Notes under the pieces: generated by a model
Database searches by the model: none
Told to the model about the DNA's origin: nothing
The model's input: only the letters and a program-made list of their open reading frames with translations
From: an uncultured Clostridia bacterium
GTDB lineage: Bacteria; Bacillota; Clostridia; UBA1381; UMGS1253
Assembly (NCBI GenBank): GCA_934457145.1
Contig: CAKSHP010000003.1
Span: 1 to 64,000, forward strand
DNA: 64,000 nt
Direction of reading: 5' to 3'
Program-made: the position numbers and the translations under genes
Part shown: in pieces, positions 59,627-64,000 of the stretch
How the letters are laid out: each line of letters starts with the position of its first letter
Numbering within the stretch: position 1 is the first letter of the stretch

Positions 59627-60040
59627 ATGGCTCATCCAATAGAGGGCATGATGCAAACAGCAATGCAGAGCATTAAAGAAATGGTAGACGTTGAAACAAT
59701 TGTGGGAAATCCGGTAAACACTCCGGACGGCACTGTGATTATTCCTATTTCAAAGGTTTCGTTCGGTTTTGCGGCCGGCGGCAGCGAATTCGGAAAAAAC
59801 GGCAGTGAAGATGCAATGTTCGGCGGCGGCAGCGGCGGCGGAGTTTCCATATCGCCTGTTGCATTTATGGTTGTTGGTCAAAATCAGATAAAGCTTTTGC
59901 CTGTTTCCGTGTCGGACTCTCCGGTAGAACGCATTTTAGACGCAGTTCCCGGCGTGATAGATAAAATAAACGGCAAACTAAATAAAAAGAAACCCGAAAA
60001 GGAAAACAAAAAAGAGGCAGACGTTGTTAAAGACGCATAA
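59627..60040 (+). CDS. ytfJ: GerW-family sporulation protein YtfJ
   Basis: A 137-residue GerW/YtfJ protein. It contains the hallmark ISKVSFGFAAGGSEF and the glycine-rich GGGSGGGVSISPVAFMVV segment. In Bacillus it is made in the forespore and needed for normal germination. AAAGGCGG precedes the ATG at 59627; upstream in-frame residues are not family-like. It follows DUF2953 on the same transcript, with a terminator after the stop. Confidence 0.93.
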   Translation: MAHPIEGMMQTAMQSIKEMVDVETIVGNPVNTPDGTVIIPISKVSFGFAAGGSEFGKNGSEDAMFGGGSGGGVSISPVAFMVVGQNQIKLLPVSVSDSPVERILDAVPGVIDKINGKLNKKKPEKENKKEADVVKDA

Positions 60041-60060
60041 TTAATCAAACGTTTACAAAA

Positions 60061-60094
60061 AATAAGCAGACTGTAAAATTGCAGTCTGTTTATT
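60061..60094 (+). terminator. Terminator of the scpAB-ytfJ operon
   Basis: A 12-13 bp stem (AATAAGCAGACTG with near-complement CAGTCTGTTTATT) is followed by a T-rich run. The 180 bases between it and the next promoter hold no convincing gene. Confidence 0.7.
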
Positions 60095-60276
60095 TTTGTT
60101 TTGAGATGTTTTTTTTGCTTTCTGCGTTGTCGTTTTCAATAAGCGAAAACACACAGCTGAAAAAAGCAATTGTCATCACAATTATTTTATTCAATTTTTC
60201 CGCTCCCTTTTTTACAAAAAAAATAACCGCATTAATATTATATACAAAAAATAATAAAATTATTACAAAAAGCCGG

Positions 60277-60305
60277 TTTACAAAGCTGCGTGCTTATGAT
60301 AAAAT
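60277..60305 (+). promoter_or_regulatory. Promoter of the tyrosine phosphatase gene
   Basis: TTTACA, 17-base spacer, TAAAAT, about 88 bases before the start codon. Confidence 0.55.
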
Positions 60306-60392
60306 AAAAAGCGCAAAGGCTTTACTGCTTTGCAGACTCATGCCGGACAGCTGCCCGCCATTTACCGGCTATTAAAAACGGAGGAAGAAAAA

Positions 60393-60854
60393 TTGATAAA
60401 AGTGTTATTTGTGTGTTTGGGAAACATATGCCGTTCGCCAATGGCAGAATTTGTGTTTTCCGACATGTTAAAAAAAAGAGGTATTGAAAAGAACTTTTTC
60501 GTTTCATCCGCCGCCACAAGCGACGAAGCCGCCGGCTGCGCAGTACACCGCGGGACCACGCAAAAGCTTAAACAATACGGTATCTCAACTGCCGGAAAGT
60601 ATGCGGTTCAGATGACAAAAAACGATTATGACAAATATGATTATATTATCGCTATGGAAAAACAAAACATTTGCGACATATTAAAAATAACGGGCGGCGA
60701 CCCCGATAAAAAAGTGTATCGCCTGCTTGATTTCACAAGCGAAAAACGAGATATCGCAGACCCGTGGTACACAGGAAATTTTGACAAAACCTATGACGAT
60801 ATTGTTTCAGGCTGCAATGCTTTTTTAGATGCTGTTTTAAAAAACTCTTTATAA
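60393..60854 (+). CDS. Low-molecular-weight protein tyrosine phosphatase
   Basis: A 153-residue LMW-PTP. The active-site loop is VCLGNICRSP (about Cys8, Arg14), and the general acid Asp lies in DIADPWYTG. It starts with TTG at 60393, eight bases after GGAGG; the upstream in-frame stretch has no family similarity. Such phosphatases act on protein tyrosine phosphates or, in some clades, on protein arginine phosphate. No tyrosine kinase gene is in the window. It is monocistronic. Confidence 0.9.
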   Translation: MIKVLFVCLGNICRSPMAEFVFSDMLKKRGIEKNFFVSSAATSDEAAGCAVHRGTTQKLKQYGISTAGKYAVQMTKNDYDKYDYIIAMEKQNICDILKITGGDPDKKVYRLLDFTSEKRDIADPWYTGNFDKTYDDIVSGCNAFLDAVLKNSL

Positions 60855-60882
60855 AAACACAGATGCATGAAATTTTAAAAAA

Positions 60883-60912
60883 CGGCGCGGGCAAAATATT
60901 TTGTCGGAGCCG
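60883..60912. terminator. Bidirectional terminator between the phosphatase and mntP
   Basis: An imperfect 15-bp stem (CGGCGCGGGCAAAAT with near-complement) lies between convergent genes, with T-rich sequence on both sides. Confidence 0.65.
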
Positions 60913-60923
60913 CTTTGTTTTAT

Positions 60924-61493
60924 TTAAAAGTTTATTATTCCCAAATGTTCAAGAAGAATTTTAAGACCTATAACTATTAAAATAAATCCGCCGGCAAATT
61001 CGGCTTTTGATTTATATTTTATGCCGAAAACATTTCCGATTTTAACGCCGAAAGCAGAGGTTAAAAACGTGAACATTCCTATAAACGAAATTGCCGCAAC
61101 TATGTTTACATCGGGCAAAAGCGCAAACGTTATGCCAACTGCCAAAGCATCTATACTCGTTGCAATTGCCAAAAGGAGCATTGTTTTAAAATCCAGAGAA
61201 TCGTTTTGATTTTCTTCTTCCTTTGAAAGCGATTCCTTTATCATATTTGCGCCTATTATTGCCAACAGCACAAACGCAATCCAATGGTCAAAGCCGGTTA
61301 TGTATTTTTCAAACGACGAGCCTAAAAAATATCCCGTAAGCGGCATTATTGCCTGAAATCCGCCAAACCAAAGCCCGACCGTTCCCATCTTTTTAAACGA
61401 AATTTTCTCCATTGCAAGGCCTTTGCAGATTGACACCGCAAACGCATCCATTGAAAGTCCCGCCGCCAAAAGTATCAATTCGATTATGCTCAT
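60924..61493 (-). CDS. mntP: MntP-family putative manganese efflux pump
   Basis: A 189-residue six-helix membrane protein of the MntP (DUF204) family, which exports manganese. Two family repeats are visible: LAAGLSMDAFAVSICKG and LLLAIATSIDALAVGITFA, each with the conserved Asp. GAAAGGG precedes the ATG at 61493. I looked for a manganese riboswitch upstream and saw none, as only about 60 bases separate it from the regulator gene on the same strand. Confidence 0.92.
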   Translation of the reverse strand: MSIIELILLAAGLSMDAFAVSICKGLAMEKISFKKMGTVGLWFGGFQAIMPLTGYFLGSSFEKYITGFDHWIAFVLLAIIGANMIKESLSKEEENQNDSLDFKTMLLLAIATSIDALAVGITFALLPDVNIVAAISFIGMFTFLTSAFGVKIGNVFGIKYKSKAEFAGGFILIVIGLKILLEHLGIINF

Positions 61494-61550
61494 AATTAAA
61501 ACCCTTTCCGTCTGCAAAAATAATATATTTTTCATCCGCATACATAAATT

Positions 61551-62639
61551 TTATGTAAAATATTTGCCCAAAATCTTTAAAAGCTCTGTTTTGTCCGACG
61601 CATTAAAAACCGAAAATATCTTTTTTAAATGATACTTCACCGTTGTCACCGAGCTTGAAGTTTTTTCAGCTGTTTTTTCATACGACAAACCGTTCATAAT
61701 TGATTTTATAATTTTGATTTCCAGCTCATCTAAAAGCGCAAGCGCATTTTCTATATCAAAAACCTCTTTTACCACAGGATCGCTGTAAAAAGCGATTTCC
61801 TTTGCGCCCGAGTCGTACAAATCCGCAGTTTTAAGGCTTTTTATCCTTTTTTTCGGCGATGGAATCTGTATATCGCTTTCAATTGTGTAGCTGCCGCAGA
61901 TTTCTCCGCCGCTTTTTAGAATATATAAATACAAATCCGCTGCGCATGCGCCGGCTTTTTCAAAGTTTAAAGATGCGCTTATAACTTCGGGCCACAAAAG
62001 CTTTAAAAGAGAAGTGCTGCCGAAACTTGCAGCCAAAATATTTAAATTTTGCTTTTTTAATTTACGCACAAGCGCAATTGCCGCAGCATCGTTTGCGCAG
62101 AGCACGCAGTCGTAAAGATTTGCGTTTTTGCTAAATTTTTCTACGCATTTGTTTAAATCGCCGTAATTAATATATATGTCATTTTCCGAAAAGTTTATGT
62201 CTGAAAGAGAAATTGCATATTTGTATGCATCAAATTTTAACATATCCTGCGTCGCATCGGTATTAAGCGCAAAAAAAGCAATCCTTTTCCCGCCCGTTTC
62301 TATAAAATATTTCATTATCTCAAAGGCGGTCTGAAAATAATTAAGCGACACACTGCTGCAATGCGGATATTTTACGCTTTCGGTGGGACGTATGATAACT
62401 AAGTTTATACCGCGTTTTGAAAAATAACTTATAATTTTTGTTTCCCATGCAAGCGAGCTGCTCACCAAAATTGCGCAGCCGCCGTTTTTTTCGCACTGCA
62501 TAAAAACATCATTTAAATTATCTTCATAATAAATGATATTTATGCTTTCGCAAACAGAGCGGACTCCCTTTACAAATGCAAAAAACCAGTTTGTTTTTGA
62601 AAACAGCGGATTTACAACAATGTTTACAGCCTCACACAT
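61551..62639 (-). CDS. Regulator with N-terminal LacI-type sensor and C-terminal LuxR-type HTH
   Basis: A 362-residue regulator. Residues 1-280 resemble the periplasmic-binding-protein-like effector domain of LacI/GalR proteins (for example ETGGKRIAFFAL, DCVLCANDAAAIALVRKL and DIQIPSPKK), but there is no N-terminal LacI helix-turn-helix. Instead the last 65 residues (LDELEIKIIKSIMNGLSYEKTAEKTSSSVTTVKYHLKKIFSVFNA, split here as one block) form a LuxR/GerE-type HTH. The order of domains is therefore unusual. ATG 62639 has GGGGGATG upstream. Likely a sugar-responsive regulator; the divergent UPF0173 hydrolase and dehydratase genes are candidate targets. Confidence 0.75.
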   Translation of the reverse strand: MCEAVNIVVNPLFSKTNWFFAFVKGVRSVCESINIIYYEDNLNDVFMQCEKNGGCAILVSSSLAWETKIISYFSKRGINLVIIRPTESVKYPHCSSVSLNYFQTAFEIMKYFIETGGKRIAFFALNTDATQDMLKFDAYKYAISLSDINFSENDIYINYGDLNKCVEKFSKNANLYDCVLCANDAAAIALVRKLKKQNLNILAASFGSTSLLKLLWPEVISASLNFEKAGACAADLYLYILKSGGEICGSYTIESDIQIPSPKKRIKSLKTADLYDSGAKEIAFYSDPVVKEVFDIENALALLDELEIKIIKSIMNGLSYEKTAEKTSSSVTTVKYHLKKIFSVFNASDKTELLKILGKYFT

Positions 62640-62731
62640 GGCACATCCCCCACAAAAATGCATTAAAAATTATTATAACACACATTTATACAAATTTCAA
62701 GACAAATATAATCAGAAATTACACTTTTTTT

Positions 62732-62880
62732 TATCTTGTCTGCCGGTGCGGTTATGGTAAAATAAAACTATAAAAAGGTGTGATAGCATACATATGTCCT
62801 GCCGCGGATTTTTTTGCGGACCCGGACGCACTTTTTTGTTTGCAGGCAGCGTTTTTCCTGCAATTTACCATGTATTAAAA
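62732..62880 (+). promoter_or_regulatory. Promoter and hairpin-rich leader upstream of the UPF0173 gene
   Basis: A possible promoter reads TTGTCT, 16-base spacer, TAAAAT (about 62736-62763). The leader of about 140 bases contains CCGC/GCGG and CCTGC/GCAGG pairing segments (about 62798-62860), but no T run or known riboswitch motif. Its meaning is unclear. Confidence 0.35.
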
Positions 62881-62908
62881 AAACTTTAATGCAAAGGAGA
62901 AAAATAAA

Positions 62909-63601
62909 ATGGAAATTAAATGGCTCGGTCAGGGAGGTCTCAGCATAAAACACGGCGGCGCGCTCGTTTTTGTTGATCCTTATTTATCAGACAGCGTGGC
63001 AAAAATAAATCCGCAAAACAAAAGACAAATTGCGGTTGATGAAAATATTTTTTCAGCTCCCGTTGATGTTATCGTGCTGACTCACAATCACTTAGACCAC
63101 ACCGACCCCGAAACACTTGAAAGGCTTTTAAGCACCGATAAAAGAATCCATGTACTTGCCCCCGAAGCGGCATATTACGAGGTTCGGAAGTACGCTAAAA
63201 ATCACGATTATCTTTTGTTTAACCGCCACTGTGAATATTCGTTTGGCGACATGAGGTTCAGAGCGGTAAAAGCGGCGCACTCTGATGTGCACCCTATAGG
63301 CGTTATTATACAAACAAAGGAAAAAAACGTTTACATAACGGGCGATACCCTTTATAACAGCGAAATATTTGACGATATAGACGTTAAGATAGACGAAATG
63401 TATGTTGTGATAAACGGCGCCGGAAACAACATGAACATGACAGATGCATACCGCTTTGTAAAGCGCATAAATCCAAAAACAGCCATACCCGTACACTGGG
63501 GAATGTTTGCTCCGTATGACGTTGATCCGAATGAATTTAAGGCTATGTTTAAAAATGATGATATAGAAATTAAAATCCCGAGCGTGGATTTTTCTTGGTA
63601 A
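62909..63601 (+). CDS. UPF0173 family metallo-beta-lactamase-fold hydrolase
   Basis: A 230-residue MBL-fold hydrolase of the UPF0173 group. The metal motif is LTHNHLDHTD (HxHxDH), further ligands lie in KAAHSDVHP, YITGDTLYN and IPVHWGMF. Members are cytoplasmic and mostly of unknown substrate; some act on lactones or phosphodiesters. AAAGGAG precedes the ATG. It is followed 14 bases later by an enolase-superfamily gene, so a shared sugar-acid pathway (for example lactone opening then dehydration) is a possible inference. Confidence 0.87.
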   Translation: MEIKWLGQGGLSIKHGGALVFVDPYLSDSVAKINPQNKRQIAVDENIFSAPVDVIVLTHNHLDHTDPETLERLLSTDKRIHVLAPEAAYYEVRKYAKNHDYLLFNRHCEYSFGDMRFRAVKAAHSDVHPIGVIIQTKEKNVYITGDTLYNSEIFDDIDVKIDEMYVVINGAGNNMNMTDAYRFVKRINPKTAIPVHWGMFAPYDVDPNEFKAMFKNDDIEIKIPSVDFSW

Positions 63602-63615
63602 GGAGAGTGTGAAAA

Positions 63616-64000
63616 ATGAAAGTAACAGACATTAAAACCTTTGCAGTGGATTGCTTTCGGACAAACTGGGTGTTTGTTAAGGTTTATACCGACGAAGGCA
63701 TAACGGGTGTCGGCGAAGCAACGCTTGAATACAAAGAAAAGGCGCTTTTCGGCGCTATCGAACACATTAAAGAGTATTTAGTCGGCAAAAATCCGCTCAC
63801 AATTGAAAAACACTGGCACGATATCTACCGCGACGCATACTGGAGAGGCGGCGCCGTGCTCATGAGTGCGCTGTCGGCAGTTGAAACCGCTCTTTGGGAC
63901 ATCTTAGGAAAAAGCGTTAATTTGCCGGTGTATCAGCTTTTGGGCGGCAAAGTAAACGACAAAGTTAAAATTTATGTCAACGGCTGGTTTGCCGGCGCAA
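63616..64000 (+). CDS. Mandelate racemase/galactonate dehydratase-like enzyme (cut by window end)
   Basis: The first 128 residues of an enolase-superfamily protein are present; the gene continues past the window. The sequence MKVTDIKTFAVDCFRTNW, TDEGITGVGEATLEY, the lid-type YWRGGAVLMSALSAVETALWDILGK block and LPVYQLLGG match the N-terminal capping domain of D-galactonate dehydratase-type sugar-acid dehydratases. Metal ligands and the catalytic base would lie in the missing part, so the substrate cannot be judged. AGGAGAG precedes the ATG. It follows the UPF0173 hydrolase closely, on the same strand. Confidence 0.85.
   Translation, partial: MKVTDIKTFAVDCFRTNWVFVKVYTDEGITGVGEATLEYKEKALFGAIEHIKEYLVGKNPLTIEKHWHDIYRDAYWRGGAVLMSALSAVETALWDILGKSVNLPVYQLLGGKVNDKVKIYVNGWFAGA

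Noticed and set aside
60079..60375. 98-residue open frame after ytfJ
   Set aside because: It begins inside the ytfJ terminator, runs through the promoter of the phosphatase gene, has no ribosome site and shows low-complexity composition.
60924..61550. Manganese (yybP-ykoY) riboswitch for mntP
   Set aside because: Only about 60 bases separate mntP from the upstream gene and no conserved riboswitch motif is seen.
1..64000. CRISPR arrays, insertion sequences, prophage, tRNA or rRNA genes
   Set aside because: No regularly spaced repeats, transposase, integrase, phage structural genes, cloverleaf or rRNA sequence was seen on either strand.

Overview
The window is chromosomal DNA from an anaerobic, endospore-forming Firmicute, most likely a member of the Clostridia. 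The sequence evidence is the spoIIAA-spoIIAB-sigF operon, both dipicolinate synthase genes, a GerW/YtfJ sporulation protein, a T-box leader, strong GGAGG-type ribosome binding sites, frequent GTG/TTG starts, and the clostridial gene order miaB-ylbF-mutS-mutL-miaA. I see no phage, insertion sequence, CRISPR array, rRNA or tRNA gene. Genus cannot be fixed from the sequence alone.

Layout. 0.06-5.7 kb (minus strand): a complete phosphotransferase operon (HPr, Enzyme I, EIIA, EIIB, EIIC) ending in two class II aldolases. 5.9-16.5 kb: a small membrane protein, rarA convergent with a minus-strand operon of a HAD phosphatase, ilvB, ilvN, a von Willebrand-like membrane protein and recD2; an Lrp/AsnC regulator is divergent from that operon, and an AraC/GyrI-like regulator follows. 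16.6-20.2 kb: a phosphosugar mutase preceded by a candidate structured RNA, then the spoIIA operon. 20.4-26.7 kb: nfo with a partly duplicated leader, a phosphodiester glycosidase exoprotein, a DUF378 protein and galT-galK. 26.9-29.9 kb: a T-box leader in front of one gene encoding a TIM-barrel/acyl-CoA synthetase fusion. 30-34.9 kb: a four-gene polysaccharide cluster. 34.9-37.5 kb: a Tet(M)/EF-G-like GTPase fused to a Rae1/YacP-type nuclease domain. 37.6-39.1 kb: dpaA-dpaB. 39.2-47.7 kb: DUF134, rpsT and the miaB-ylbF-mutS-mutL-miaA operon. 47.8-53.8 kb: a polysaccharide deacetylase, a sulfur amino acid region (PatB-like lyase, DUF3737, LysR, metY) and aroK. 53.9-64 kb: valS, an M50 protease, scpA-scpB-DUF2953-ytfJ, a tyrosine phosphatase, mntP, an unusual sensor-HTH regulator, a UPF0173 hydrolase and the start of an enolase-superfamily dehydratase.

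How the genes work together. Much of the window is housekeeping: DNA repair and recombination (rarA, recD2, nfo, mutS, mutL), tRNA modification and charging (miaA, miaB, valS), chromosome condensation (scpAB), branched-chain amino acid synthesis (ilvBN), galactose use (galTK with the sugar mutase) and sporulation. The PTS-aldolase operon could import a ketose and cleave its phosphate to trioses. The most unusual items are the GTPase-nuclease fusion, which looks like a ribosome-targeted mRNA-cleaving factor; the T-box on an acyl-CoA synthetase, which suggests amino acid starvation controls acyl activation; and several structured leaders or small RNA candidates (upstream of the phosphosugar mutase, lrp, nfo and rpsT). 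Operon calls rest on same-strand genes with short gaps, and promoter calls rest on matches to the consensus.
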